DNA of 40,653 nucleotides from a virus. The stretch's first letter is position 1; every line of letters begins with the position of its first letter. Positions 12,263-21,440 of this stretch are shown piece by piece. The stretch lies in IMG/VR virus record IMGVR_UViG_3300022932_000008, positions 1-40,653 of that record; one strand, 5' to 3'. Position numbers and translations under genes: made by a program. The notes under the pieces were generated by a model. It ran no database searches. It was not told where the DNA came from and saw only the letters and a list, made by a program, of their open reading frames with translations.

Positions 12263-14758
12263 CCAACTTTTTAATATTTCTATAGTTTCTGGAATCGCTC
12301 CGTTTACTGAAACTTTATCCCAATATACTCCATTATATAAACGCTGTCTTTCTAAATCATATAAAATAACCTGCTTATCTCTGTCTAACACAACTTTATC
12401 ATAAATCAATTTGCGTAATCTAGTTTCGTCGTTAATCGTAATGATTCCGTTCTGTTTAGTAATGGTTAAATATGATTTTTCGAACTTCTCCTGACCCGAA
12501 ATAGTTAATTGTCTGTTCTTGTTCTCGTAGCTCATTTTAATCGGATAAAGCTTTAAAACACGGTTGTTGTTGTCTATAGTTCGGATAAAACCACGGTTAA
12601 CTCTTAAGCTATCCCACATTGTAAGAACTTTTTCAAAATCAACATTCGCAAAAACTACATCTTCATACATATAAGGCGTTACAATTGGATCAGTTGGTGT
12701 CCAGTCCTCTTTTTCAATAATTCTTAATCCTGCGTATTCAGTCTCGCATAATCCATTGTTTTTATAAAATGTATTCTTTAGAACTTTGTCTTTGTGGTAA
12801 ATATTGACAGTTGCTAAAAATCTATTCCAATAGTTACGAATATTTCTTTGAACTGAGTAACGTAAATTGCTGTATCTGTCAGGAGACAATAAATTTAAAA
12901 TAACATTAAACCCTTGATTAGTTCTGTTGGTTAACGGAATTGTTTCTTTTTTGATTTCGTATGTATATTTAGTCAATCGTATACCATCATTAGATGCTGA
13001 AATTGAACCTCCGCTAGTTTTTGTTAATATCAATTCAGTGTTAACAACAGAAACAACATTATAAACTCCTGCGTTTGCATCTGGGTATTCTATTGTAAAA
13101 GAAGAATTCTCTCTGATTCCTAAAACTATAAAATTAACATCGCCATTACTTCTTAATGATAATTGACCATTTCCGAATGAATGCTGTAAATTAGTAGACT
13201 CAGTGAATTTCTGATCGTTTTCTGTCGCAATAGTATCAATGGCAAAAATCTTGTCATCGTCCTGCGTTGCTGTATCTTTGCTTACTTTAGTGGATAACCT
13301 CTGCTGAACATCTAACAATATTGCATCACGAATCCATTTAACTGTCAATTCACGTGCATTTTCAACTCTTTTATTGAAAGGTGTAAATTTACTTTCTCCG
13401 TGAATTGTACTTTCCGAATTAGGCTCTGTAATTTCTTTTTTTGATTGGTAGTTTTCATACTTAAAACCAAAATCATTAAGCATGTATAAAGGATTAGGCT
13501 TTCTATTTAATCCCGAGAATTGAGTATTATTAAAAAAGCCACATTCAATATTTGTATAAAAATCATCTTCATTACCAACGAATACCCGTTTATCTATTTG
13601 TATGTAGGAATCCGCATTGTGTTCTGGAATAAAAGATTTTTCTAAATCATCCCAACTAACATAAAACGGATCTGTAATATTTCCTCCTAGCATTTTACCG
13701 TTTGTTAATATAGTGTCGTAGTGCTGTCCACCAACATCGTAACGGGGCGCAAATACTTCTAGTCCTGATGTTGATTTTGCAATTTGCTTCATTACATCTA
13801 TTAAACGAAAACACGGAACTATCGAATTGTAAGCGGTTGATTCTGCTGTTATTTCAATATATTCGTTTTTTATATTTATTTGACCGGCTACTCTAAAAAA
13901 TATTGCTAATTCAGAATTTCTACTCATCTCAGGAATATTGTAATTTACATCTCCTGTCCAAATAGGAGCGTTTGCTGGAAAAGTTCTGAGTAATATTTTT
14001 TGACTATCAACCATTAAGAATAATTCTCCAATGTTTGTTGTCGTAAATTCCAATCCTTTTATTAATATTTTAACGTTTTTAAGATTGCTTTGCGCTTTAA
14101 TAAGCATAAAGTTTTGTCTGTTTACATTATCGTCATTATTATAAAAGCGATTATCGGATAGAAAAGTTAAAGAATCTTCTATGCCTGACAAGGATAAGTT
14201 CTGGCAAATATTTACAGCAGCTCTAATATTTTGCGTATTGTAAAATTTTGATTCTGTAATTGGTGTCCACTTACTAGTCTGCAAAGTCGGCTTAGCTTGC
14301 AACAACATATTAATAGGTGTTAACGTCTCTATTGATTCATTATCTGTGTTTAAACTAGAAAACAAATCTACTTTAGTTTCGCTTCTACGTCTAAAAATCT
14401 GCATTTGACTTTCTAAAATAACAGGACATTCAAAGTAATTGAAGTCGTTGGTTTCAGCCATTGCAAAATCTAATTCACCTGTATATTCTTGACCAGTAGA
14501 AAGAACAATTATAAGTTTTATGTTTGCTTCAAAACCGTATCTGTGCGCGTAATACAATATTTGGTCGAAAGCCGATCCGTGTCTGTACATAGTAAATCTA
14601 AAACTTACTGAGCCGCCAGACAAAGAAACGTCTAAAGCCATTCCGTTCTTGCGTCTTTCGAGAACGAAATCTACTTCAGAATAGTTTATCGGTTCGTTAA
14701 TTTGAACGCGATTATTTGGTTGTTCACTGAATATCAAATAGAATTTTTCTCCCGCCAT
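12248..14758 (-). CDS. Tail hub / baseplate protein candidate, 836 aa
   Basis: A large protein directly downstream of the tape measure gene (one-base overlap), the usual position of the distal tail, hub or tail-associated lysin proteins in siphoviruses. It is beta-rich with many aromatic and Asn residues; no lytic domain was recognised. The N-terminal 130 residues (YLIFSEQPNNRVQI, then TYRHGSAF-like and EYTGELDFAMAE segments) look like a distal-tail-type domain. The function is inferred from gene order. Confidence 0.65.
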   Translation of the reverse strand: MAGEKFYLIFSEQPNNRVQINEPINYSEVDFVLERRKNGMALDVSLSGGSVSFRFTMYRHGSAFDQILYYAHRYGFEANIKLIIVLSTGQEYTGELDFAMAETNDFNYFECPVILESQMQIFRRRSETKVDLFSSLNTDNESIETLTPINMLLQAKPTLQTSKWTPITESKFYNTQNIRAAVNICQNLSLSGIEDSLTFLSDNRFYNNDDNVNRQNFMLIKAQSNLKNVKILIKGLEFTTTNIGELFLMVDSQKILLRTFPANAPIWTGDVNYNIPEMSRNSELAIFFRVAGQINIKNEYIEITAESTAYNSIVPCFRLIDVMKQIAKSTSGLEVFAPRYDVGGQHYDTILTNGKMLGGNITDPFYVSWDDLEKSFIPEHNADSYIQIDKRVFVGNEDDFYTNIECGFFNNTQFSGLNRKPNPLYMLNDFGFKYENYQSKKEITEPNSESTIHGESKFTPFNKRVENARELTVKWIRDAILLDVQQRLSTKVSKDTATQDDDKIFAIDTIATENDQKFTESTNLQHSFGNGQLSLRSNGDVNFIVLGIRENSSFTIEYPDANAGVYNVVSVVNTELILTKTSGGSISASNDGIRLTKYTYEIKKETIPLTNRTNQGFNVILNLLSPDRYSNLRYSVQRNIRNYWNRFLATVNIYHKDKVLKNTFYKNNGLCETEYAGLRIIEKEDWTPTDPIVTPYMYEDVVFANVDFEKVLTMWDSLRVNRGFIRTIDNNNRVLKLYPIKMSYENKNRQLTISGQEKFEKSYLTITKQNGIITINDETRLRKLIYDKVVLDRDKQVILYDLERQRLYNGVYWDKVSVNGAIPETIEILKSWLDLL

Positions 14759-17412
14759 TATGAAAATCTTGTTTTAATAGAGTTTCCTCTGTTGCTTGCC
14801 GAACGTGTAATGTTTCCTTTTTTCATTATGTAGGATGTCGCACCATTGGCATCAAAATTAGAATGATATTGAGGTTGTTCTCCAATAGCCTCAATCATTG
14901 CGCTTTTCATGTCCTCTTTTGTGATACCTGATTTGTGATGCTGTGGTAAGCTCCAATTAATTCCGTTTCCTTGTAACATATTATTCATTTGCTCCGACCA
15001 TTGATCGTGTGTAAATATTTCAGTTCCTGCTGGAGCGTTCATTATTACGTTTTTACCCTGTGGCTTATGAATGTTTCCGTCTGGAGTGACAATTGTCTCT
15101 CTGTAATTACTTCCTGATCCGTCATTAACCATCATTAAACCACCGTCGTGAGTTCCCCCCATCCAATACTGAGGTATTTTTTGACTTGCTACTAATGCAA
15201 TCTGTGCAGCTCCTAAGGCGCCTACAACAGCAGCCAATGGAATAGCAGCAGGAAACCCAGGTTTAGCCCATAATCCAATTATAGCCTGCGCGGTGTCAAC
15301 TGCAATATTAAATATAGCTTGTTTTTGCTTAGCTTTATTTTCACGATTAGCAATATCTTTTTTCTGCTTTTCTAAATCTAATGCTAACTTTTCTTGCGCT
15401 GCTTTGTTCCCGTTTGCGAATTCATATGCTATATCGTATTGATTCTGCAAACGCTCTCTTTCTGCATCGAAATTTTGTTGACTAGCGTTTGATATAAAAT
15501 TAAATGCCTCTTGTGCGCTTTCTGCTATTGCGTTAAATGTGACTGCAAAGTTTTTTCCAAATCCATCAATATCACCGTTAAGCATTTTGAATGTTTCGGA
15601 AAATCCACTATTTTGAAAAAACTCGCTAGAGAATGATTCTAAATACTGTTTTTGTAAGTCGGTTAGCTGAGTTTTTAAAACCTCTAACTCAGTAGACACT
15701 TCTTTTATATTTGCCGTAGATATAATTTCTCCGTTTCCTGTTATTAAATCTGATTTAGCTTTATTTACCTGTTCTAAAGCTATTTTTATATTCTTATAAG
15801 CTTCTTCGTTTCCTGCATTTAAAATCAGTTCGGTTTCAAGCATGTCAATATACTTGTCTAGCTGTTGTATTGTTGTTCCAATAGCAATACTTTCTAAATT
15901 TAAAGCCTCTATTTTTTCTCGCTTATCCTGTTTTTCTTTTTTTATTTTTGGCTCTGTTATTTTAATTCTATCAGCCTCCAATACAGCAGAGTTTTTCTCG
16001 AATTTTTCTTTTGCTTTAAGCAATAAATCATCTTCTTGCAACGATCTTCTTCTAAAATCTTCTAATTCTTTTCTTCTTTTGTTTAAGTTTTTTTGCAAAT
16101 TGACAGTAACCTCTTCAGCTGAAAATATTTCTGCATTATCTTCTCCTCCTAAAAACGCTCTTGGATTAGCTCTTTGTTTTGCTAATTTTTCTTCAAGTTC
16201 AGCAATACTTTCTCTTATTCCTAATTCTTTTTCTAGTCTATCGCTAGCTCTGCTTTCTAATTCAGACTGAACCGCCTTAGCTCTTGCTGAGTCAAAAATA
16301 GCTTCACGCAATAAAACATAAGAATCTTTTGCTTTACCGTTTAATATAATTTCATCCTGAATATTGGCGAAATAAGAAGGGTATTCTTTTTGTAATTTAT
16401 TAACTGCTCTTTGTCTTTGCTCAGTAGACAAAGCAACGTTAGTAGCTGTTTTATATAAAATATCTAATTGACTTATTTCTTTTGCAGCATCCTTGTTACC
16501 TTCTTTTATCGCTTCGTTTAGTGATGTTTGATTCTCTTTTAAGCTTTTTATACTGTCAGACCCTTTTGATACTGAAGAAATCCATTTTAAAAATTCACCT
16601 CCATATAAAGTAAGCAAGGTAACTCCTAATGAAATAGCGGTTTGTAAAGAGAAAAAAGAAGTTGCAATTTGTCCTAAAACAGATTTTGTTGGCTGTCCGC
16701 TTTTTGCTAACTCCTTATTGGCGTTGGTTAGCTTTATAATTTCATCTGTAAATATCGGAATATTGTTTGATAAGGCTAAAAAACCCGTATTTAAAGACAC
16801 AGCGAAAGCAGGAGCTTCACGGGTTAATTGATTTATAGAATTTCCTAATGAATTGAAACCACTGGCATAATTTCCAACATTACGCTGATTTTTACCTATT
16901 TGAGTATCTGTGTTTTTTAATGCTGTTTGATAAGTGTTAATTCTAGCTGATAAAGCAGTTAGTTGTTTTTCTTCTTTTGCCGTTAATGTATTCCCAAGCT
17001 CTTTTCTTATTGCTAAATCATTATATGTTTTAGTCAGTAAGTTTAAACTATTTTGGATTCTTTGATAAGCTCCTTCTGCTTTTATTAATGCAACCTCTTC
17101 TTTTTTAGCGTTTTTCTCAAATGAATCAAATGATTTTTCCCTTTGTTGTTGTAAACGAATTTCTGCTAATCTGCTTTGCTCTGCTTTTTTAACAATAGTA
17201 TCACTTAGAGATACGTATTTAGCTTTTAAAGCGTCTATCTCAACTCCAGCCTTAGCGTTATCGCTCACTGATTTATTCAATCCTCCAGGAGTAGTTATAT
17301 TGATTGTGTTTTTGTTCACATTCATAACCTCCTGAGAAAGTTTAATTAATTCAGCTCTTAAATCCTGTACTTGCTTTATCGCCTTTGAGCCAATTTCTAT
17401 TTCGTCAGCCAT
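14758..17412 (-). CDS. Tape measure protein, 884 aa
   Basis: It sets tail length and may form the DNA channel. The N-terminal half is a long coiled coil rich in Lys/Glu/Gln; central hydrophobic helices occur at about 245-270 (ISLGVTLLTLYGGEFLKWI) and about 730-760 (IPLAAVVGALGAAQIALVA). The Gly/Asn-rich C-terminus (GGTHDGGLMMVNDGSGSNYR, then a TEIFTHDQW motif) matches the usual end of such proteins. It is the longest gene in the genome, directly after the chaperone candidate. The opposite-strand reading frame at 15842-16270 is a shadow. Confidence 0.9.
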   Translation of the reverse strand: MADEIEIGSKAIKQVQDLRAELIKLSQEVMNVNKNTINITTPGGLNKSVSDNAKAGVEIDALKAKYVSLSDTIVKKAEQSRLAEIRLQQQREKSFDSFEKNAKKEEVALIKAEGAYQRIQNSLNLLTKTYNDLAIRKELGNTLTAKEEKQLTALSARINTYQTALKNTDTQIGKNQRNVGNYASGFNSLGNSINQLTREAPAFAVSLNTGFLALSNNIPIFTDEIIKLTNANKELAKSGQPTKSVLGQIATSFFSLQTAISLGVTLLTLYGGEFLKWISSVSKGSDSIKSLKENQTSLNEAIKEGNKDAAKEISQLDILYKTATNVALSTEQRQRAVNKLQKEYPSYFANIQDEIILNGKAKDSYVLLREAIFDSARAKAVQSELESRASDRLEKELGIRESIAELEEKLAKQRANPRAFLGGEDNAEIFSAEEVTVNLQKNLNKRRKELEDFRRRSLQEDDLLLKAKEKFEKNSAVLEADRIKITEPKIKKEKQDKREKIEALNLESIAIGTTIQQLDKYIDMLETELILNAGNEEAYKNIKIALEQVNKAKSDLITGNGEIISTANIKEVSTELEVLKTQLTDLQKQYLESFSSEFFQNSGFSETFKMLNGDIDGFGKNFAVTFNAIAESAQEAFNFISNASQQNFDAERERLQNQYDIAYEFANGNKAAQEKLALDLEKQKKDIANRENKAKQKQAIFNIAVDTAQAIIGLWAKPGFPAAIPLAAVVGALGAAQIALVASQKIPQYWMGGTHDGGLMMVNDGSGSNYRETIVTPDGNIHKPQGKNVIMNAPAGTEIFTHDQWSEQMNNMLQGNGINWSLPQHHKSGITKEDMKSAMIEAIGEQPQYHSNFDANGATSYIMKKGNITRSASNRGNSIKTRFS

Positions 17413-17415
17413 AAT

Positions 17416-18048
17416 TTAATTTTTTTTAGATATTTCGTGTATCATTTTACAAATCTCTATCCATTCAGAAAGAACCATTATTCTAGGATTCATTTCGTAA
17501 TTTGGAAGTGCTGACTTTGCAATAACTATTTGAGCATATAAATTCTTGGCTTCTTTTCTTCCATCGTCTTTTAATTCATTAGCTAATAAAGCAATTTGAG
17601 TACTAATACCTTCTAGTGATTTTCTAAAATTTATTATCAATTCTTTATCAGCTTCAAGGCTATTTAATTCTGGAAACTTAAATCCCCATTTTCTTAACTC
17701 TTTAATGATTAAAAACCTTTGCTCCTGTTCTTTTATGTCGTTTCCGAATCCCATCCACATAAACTCTAGAAGCGAATCGACGATTTTGTACTTAGATTTT
17801 AATGCATCTATTTTAGCCCATTTCTGTATTTTCAATGAAAATGATCTATCATCAATTGCTTTAAAATACTGGTCTTGTATCGATTCCTCTACTTTGTCAA
17901 GTTCAGGGCAAGATATTTTTTTTTGTCTACCGTCGTAATCTACCAAAAACCAATTATTATCCTTGGTTTGGGTGTATTTATCCCATCTATAAAGCGTCAA
18001 GTGGTCTATAGTAGAATAATGGTTAGGTAATGAATTAACTTTTTTCAT
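17416..18048 (-). CDS. Putative tail assembly chaperone, 210 aa
   Basis: No clear family. It is a soluble, mostly helical protein with a beta-rich N-terminus (HLTLYRWDKYTQ) located immediately before the tape measure gene, where tail assembly chaperones are normally encoded. I looked for a programmed -1 frameshift joining it to the upstream 61-aa gene; they only share an ATGA overlap, so a frameshift is not needed. Confidence 0.5.
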   Translation of the reverse strand: MKKVNSLPNHYSTIDHLTLYRWDKYTQTKDNNWFLVDYDGRQKKISCPELDKVEESIQDQYFKAIDDRSFSLKIQKWAKIDALKSKYKIVDSLLEFMWMGFGNDIKEQEQRFLIIKELRKWGFKFPELNSLEADKELIINFRKSLEGISTQIALLANELKDDGRKEAKNLYAQIVIAKSALPNYEMNPRIMVLSEWIEICKMIHEISKKN

Positions 18049-18230
18049 GTTATGATCTTAAATGTATTAAACACCTCTCCAAACATAAAGTCCTTTAAGT
18101 TTTCGTTAGGAAATTCAACAAAATAACCATCTTGTAGATAGTTGTAAATAGTATCATTTTCTTCAAATTTGAATCCATTAGGAATACTTAAGAAGTCTAT
18201 TCTCTGCATTTTTATTGGTGATGTTTTCAT
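18045..18230 (-). CDS. Small tail-region protein, 61 aa
   Basis: Not recognised. The start at 18230 (MKTSPIKMQRIDFLS) overlaps the upstream TGA as ATGA; an ATG at 18248 lies inside the upstream gene. It is beta-rich with a C-terminal FGEVFNTFKIIT. It overlaps the chaperone candidate by 4 nt and could be its partner. Confidence 0.6.
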   Translation of the reverse strand: MKTSPIKMQRIDFLSIPNGFKFEENDTIYNYLQDGYFVEFPNENLKDFMFGEVFNTFKIIT

Positions 18231-18688
18231 AAGTATCTTTTTATCCATTTAATCAACTCAGGTTTTATTATTTCGTAGTTTAGTATTCTATTATTTTCTT
18301 TATTCAATCCAAATAAATTAGTATATCCAGTAAAGAAAATAGATTTGTCTCCTGTTCCTATTCCTGTAGAAAAAATATCTAACTGAACTAAATTAGGTCT
18401 AACTTCTAACTGCAAACCTCTTAAAAAATCCCCAGTGACATAGAAATTATACAAATTACCTGCAATTTTTCTTTCGTTTGATAATGCGGTACTTAACGAA
18501 TAAACACCATCAAATACTGGATTCTTATTAAACAACGGCTTACCATCATTCCCCATTCCATCATCGAATTGACTACTATTTAAGGCTATAATTTTAGCTT
18601 CATTTCTGTAAATAATTCGCTCCTGTTCATCCAATATATTTGCAAGAACGTAGTCACAAGCCTTTATTTTATCTTTAATAGATGTCAT
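18227..18688 (-). CDS. Putative tail protein, 153 aa
   Basis: Not recognised by name. An N-terminal helix (SIKDKIKACDYVLANIL) is followed by a beta-rich domain (GVYSLSTAL, NLVQLDIFSTGIG, DKSIFFTGYTNLFG). It is the first gene after the terminator that follows the tail tube gene, and the promoter at 18693-18726 would make it essentially leaderless. Position suggests a tail completion or tail assembly role. Confidence 0.55.
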   Translation of the reverse strand: MTSIKDKIKACDYVLANILDEQERIIYRNEAKIIALNSSQFDDGMGNDGKPLFNKNPVFDGVYSLSTALSNERKIAGNLYNFYVTGDFLRGLQLEVRPNLVQLDIFSTGIGTGDKSIFFTGYTNLFGLNKENNRILNYEIIKPELIKWIKRYL

Positions 18689-18692
18689 ACAT

Positions 18693-18726
18693 CAAAAATA
18701 CAAAAAAAAGCCGTTACATTTAGCAA
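18693..18726 (-). promoter_or_regulatory. Promoter overlapping a terminator, near-leaderless
   Basis: On the minus strand TTG (18726-18724), 23 nt, TATTTTTG (18700-18693), at the upper limit of the consensus spacing. The TTG lies in the stem of the terminator at 18702-18734, and only 4 nt separate the -7 box from the ATG at 18688. The same design occurs at the TerS gene. Confidence 0.6.
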
Positions 18727-18734
18727 CGGCTTTT
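18702..18734 (-). terminator. Intrinsic terminator after the tail tube gene
   Basis: A perfect 10-bp stem AAAAGCCGTT/AACGGCTTTT with 9-nt loop is followed by eight T on the minus strand. It would limit read-through from the highly expressed head and tail tube genes into the tape measure block. Confidence 0.9.
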
Positions 18735-18756
18735 AATATTAAAATCAATCAGTAAT

Positions 18757-19659
18757 CTAAGATACTACAGCAGTGGCTGTATTTGATTTGTATAAAACAT
18801 CCAAAGGAGTTAGAATAGTACCGTTTAAAGAAACTGTTACAATATCAGCAGCCAATAAAGCAGGTACTGTTAATGTATATTTCTTTGTGGTTGAGTTATA
18901 AGCCGCAACTGTTGGATTATTAGCTGTACCGTTTTTAGTCACTTTAAAATCACCAAATAACAATCCTTCTACCGAATGACTTTTATCTAGCAAGTAAGCG
19001 CTAACTACAATTGAAGTTCCTGCAACAATCGGATCAACCGTTACTAAAACTTCATTTACTCCTGTTAACTCAGTATAAATAAAATCAAGTTCGTTGTTTT
19101 CAATCCATCCTGCATACATATCCCACTCAATACGATTAATCAATTGAAACGTTACAACCTGACTAGCTGAATCAGTACCGTTTGAACCAGTATATTTACC
19201 GTTTTCAAACATACCCATAGTCAAACCTTTCAATCCTCCTGTTTTTGGAGTAGTTCCCCAAAGAGTATTATCAACGTCAAAAAGGATTAAATCGTATGCC
19301 TCATAAGAAGATAACGATGTCAATGCTTTGTGAAAGTTAATACCGTTGTCAAAAGTGGCTGCGTACTCATACGGCATCTTACCAGCTACTTTTTTAATTC
19401 CAGAACCTTCACGAGTGATAATAGTATCTTCTGCTGTATTATCAGCAAAAGAAACAACACCTTGCAACATAATCAATGTTCCGTCTTGTTGCAGTTCTCT
19501 TAAGTATTCTTTTGTAATTTCTTCAGAAAACACAAAACCTTTTTTCAACAAACCTAAAGCCGTAACTCTCTGTCTATCGATTCTGCATCCTGCTAACCCT
19601 GTTCCAATAACTCCAGCGCCAGAACAGTCTACTTTGTTAATTTGATCTTCTAATGCCAT
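18757..19659 (-). CDS. Major tail (tube) protein with C-terminal Ig-like domain, 300 aa
   Basis: The tube-like core (about residues 1-200) is followed by a separate Thr/Val-rich domain (about 205-295, PIVAGTSIVVSAYLL... to ...LLAADIVTVSLNGTILTP), typical of the Ig-like decorations on tail tube proteins. It sits between head completion genes and a terminator, just before the chaperone and tape measure, as expected for the most abundant tail protein. Its start overlaps the upstream stop by one base. Confidence 0.75.
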   Translation of the reverse strand: MALEDQINKVDCSGAGVIGTGLAGCRIDRQRVTALGLLKKGFVFSEEITKEYLRELQQDGTLIMLQGVVSFADNTAEDTIITREGSGIKKVAGKMPYEYAATFDNGINFHKALTSLSSYEAYDLILFDVDNTLWGTTPKTGGLKGLTMGMFENGKYTGSNGTDSASQVVTFQLINRIEWDMYAGWIENNELDFIYTELTGVNEVLVTVDPIVAGTSIVVSAYLLDKSHSVEGLLFGDFKVTKNGTANNPTVAAYNSTTKKYTLTVPALLAADIVTVSLNGTILTPLDVLYKSNTATAVVS

Positions 19660-19817
19660 TATATAAATTTATTAGAAATTAATGTTTCTTTTATTTTTCC
19701 GTTCGGCAATTCAATAGCACTACCTACTTTGTAAAGCTTATCAAGAGTAAACTCTTTTTTAACTTTGTATTTTGTTGTTTTCACAGGCTTTTCTTCCTGC
19801 TTTTTATCTTCTGCCAT
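19659..19817 (-). CDS. Small head/tail-region protein, 52 aa
   Basis: A Lys/Glu-rich N-terminus (MAEDKKQEEKPVKTTKYKVK) is followed by a small beta-rich part (FTLDKLYKVGSAIELPNGKI). It fills the gap between the coiled-coil gene and the tail tube gene with a TAATG overlap. The style resembles the 79-aa gene beside the capsid (21189-21428). Function unknown. Confidence 0.6.
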   Translation of the reverse strand: MAEDKKQEEKPVKTTKYKVKKEFTLDKLYKVGSAIELPNGKIKETLISNKFI

Positions 19818-19818
19818 T

Positions 19819-20013
19819 TTACTTTTTGTTTAAATGTTTTTCTAAAACTTGTTTTTCATGAGCTAAAGAGTGGATATTAAGAGACAAAGCTTGCTGTTTT
19901 AATGAAATCTCGTTTTCTAAGTACTCAATGTTCAATTCAAAAGTAGAAATCAAATTCTCCTGTTCTTTTACCCAGTTATCCATGCTTACTTCGTAATCGG
20001 TCTTTTCTGCCAT
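19819..20013 (-). CDS. Small coiled-coil protein, 64 aa
   Basis: The start at 20013 (MAEKTDYEVSMDN) is used because it lies next to the stop of the upstream gene at 20015; the longer frame from 20079 would overlap it. Heptad-like spacing runs through most of the chain (ENLISTFELNIEYLENEISL). It is located between a head-tail joining candidate and the tail tube gene; role unknown. Confidence 0.6.
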   Translation of the reverse strand: MAEKTDYEVSMDNWVKEQENLISTFELNIEYLENEISLKQQALSLNIHSLAHEKQVLEKHLNKK

Positions 20014-20014
20014 T

Positions 20015-20530
20015 TTATGTAAATTTAATGGTGTTAATACATTGTGCTGTACCGTCTGATTTTTCTTTAAACAAAACATTAATATCTAAAACTATCACGT
20101 TCCAGAAATCAGTAGCTTTAGTTAAATCTTCCTCAGTATAGTTAGCTTCTCGTCTTTGATTCTCAATACTTAAAATAGTCGTTACTCCTGACCTGTCTAA
20201 TGCTTTCAAAACGTTTTCTAACAATGGATTTAAGCAATTTACGAACTCAGTATCCCAAACTGTAGGATTTCTGTTAGTTACGTGCTGGCTATCCTTAGCT
20301 AAAATTAATCTGCATCGTCTTGTAAGCGTGTGACGTACTCTATCAACTGTTTCGTCTCCGTTTACCAACCAAACTAAAGGATATTTGTTATCCTTTATAG
20401 TTTTAAGAAACAATAACAAATCAGGTTGATCTCCCCACTCATATCTTATTGGAAATAATTTTGAATTACTGTCTATGTAAGACGGTAACTGTGAAAAAAT
20501 ATCTCTTAAAATTGTTTCAGAAACTATCAT
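20015..20530 (-). CDS. Putative tail terminator / head-tail joining protein, 171 aa
   Basis: No named family recognised. An alpha/beta protein with RDIFSQLPSYIDSNSKLFPI at the start and a central YPLVWLVNGDE segment, similar in layout to tail terminator proteins. Its place between the connector candidate and the tail tube gene fits head-tail joining. It overlaps the upstream gene by 4 nt. Confidence 0.5.
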   Translation of the reverse strand: MIVSETILRDIFSQLPSYIDSNSKLFPIRYEWGDQPDLLLFLKTIKDNKYPLVWLVNGDETVDRVRHTLTRRCRLILAKDSQHVTNRNPTVWDTEFVNCLNPLLENVLKALDRSGVTTILSIENQRREANYTEEDLTKATDFWNVIVLDINVLFKEKSDGTAQCINTIKFT

Positions 20531-21177
20531 AATCCTAATTGGTTTTTTACTTCAAAGAACTTTCGATTGTCGTTTGGATAATCCGTTTCGTTGTCTTGCA
20601 GGAATTGAATCAATGATACTTCTTGGTTTTGTCTATATTCCCAAAACCAAGGATAAATTCTAGACATAGTATAATCATAATCTACCCACCCACGGCCGTA
20701 ATCAGATTGATAAGCCTTAACAAACTCATTCCAAGTACCTACATATCTTTGGGTTGGATTAACTAAATTAGCTCCCTTTGGGTTCGCCTTTGAGTCACCA
20801 ACTCCAGTCATGTAACTTACCTGTGATTCCAGCCAAAACGAATAAACGTAATCAGCCAACAACGACCCTTTGTAAGTTCCTCTTTCAAATATCAATCCTT
20901 TCCAAACTAAACTAACATCATTTTTTTGATAAGTAGTTCCGTTTACTAAGTCAATCCATTTCTGAGGAATACCAGTAGTGTCAGTTGGAAAAATACCGCT
21001 AACCAGATAACTTTCAAATTGCGTTATTTGCTCAGGAGTTAAAAAATAAGTAAACAATAGACGGCACTTATCATCAATAATCATTTCTAGTTCGGCAAAC
21101 GATTTGCTGTCTGCTTCGTCCAAATTTGGAACTTCTCTTTTAGGAGCTTGAAAATATGTGTCGTCTATTATGTACAT
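20527..21177 (-). CDS. Putative head-tail connector protein, 216 aa
   Basis: Tyr/Trp/Asp-rich with many aromatic residues in the middle (VYSFWLESQVSYMTG, YTMSRIYPWFWEY). It is located two genes after the capsid and before the tail joining candidate, where neck or connector proteins are encoded. The specific family is not recognised. Confidence 0.5.
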   Translation of the reverse strand: MYIIDDTYFQAPKREVPNLDEADSKSFAELEMIIDDKCRLLFTYFLTPEQITQFESYLVSGIFPTDTTGIPQKWIDLVNGTTYQKNDVSLVWKGLIFERGTYKGSLLADYVYSFWLESQVSYMTGVGDSKANPKGANLVNPTQRYVGTWNEFVKAYQSDYGRGWVDYDYTMSRIYPWFWEYRQNQEVSLIQFLQDNETDYPNDNRKFFEVKNQLGL

Positions 21178-21188
21178 TTACTTAATTT

Positions 21189-21428
21189 TTATTTTACGTA
21201 TTCGGCTAATTTTTGATTCACCAATGCTTCAGCTTTAATTTTGTGAGGAGAATATTCTTTACCTGCTTTTTGGTAAGTTGTATCTTTTAAAAGTCTCACT
21301 TTTACTCTATCCTTGTAACGAATAACAGTTTTTGCTTCTGCATTTTTTGAAATCATTTCTTTTGCGTCAAAATTAACTCCGTCTGGATTTTGTCCTTCTG
21401 ATACTTTTTTAACTTCTTCTTTTGCCAT
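21189..21428 (-). CDS. Small capsid-adjacent protein, 79 aa
   Basis: Lys/Glu-rich, with a basic C-terminal half that looks like a small beta barrel (TVIRYKDRVKVRLLKDTTYQ). It is directly downstream of the capsid gene. It might be a decoration or head completion protein; no family is recognised. Confidence 0.6.
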   Translation of the reverse strand: MAKEEVKKVSEGQNPDGVNFDAKEMISKNAEAKTVIRYKDRVKVRLLKDTTYQKAGKEYSPHKIKAEALVNQKLAEYVK

Positions 21429-21440
21429 CTTTATTTAAAA

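Noticed and set aside
15842-16270. 142-aa plus-strand reading frame inside the tape measure gene
   Set aside because: It is rich in Ser/Phe/Leu as expected for the antisense of a Lys/Glu coiled coil, with no start context or promoter.
17416-18230. Programmed -1 frameshift making a G/GT tail chaperone pair
   Set aside because: The two genes only share an ATGA overlap and no clear slippery heptamer was seen at the junction.
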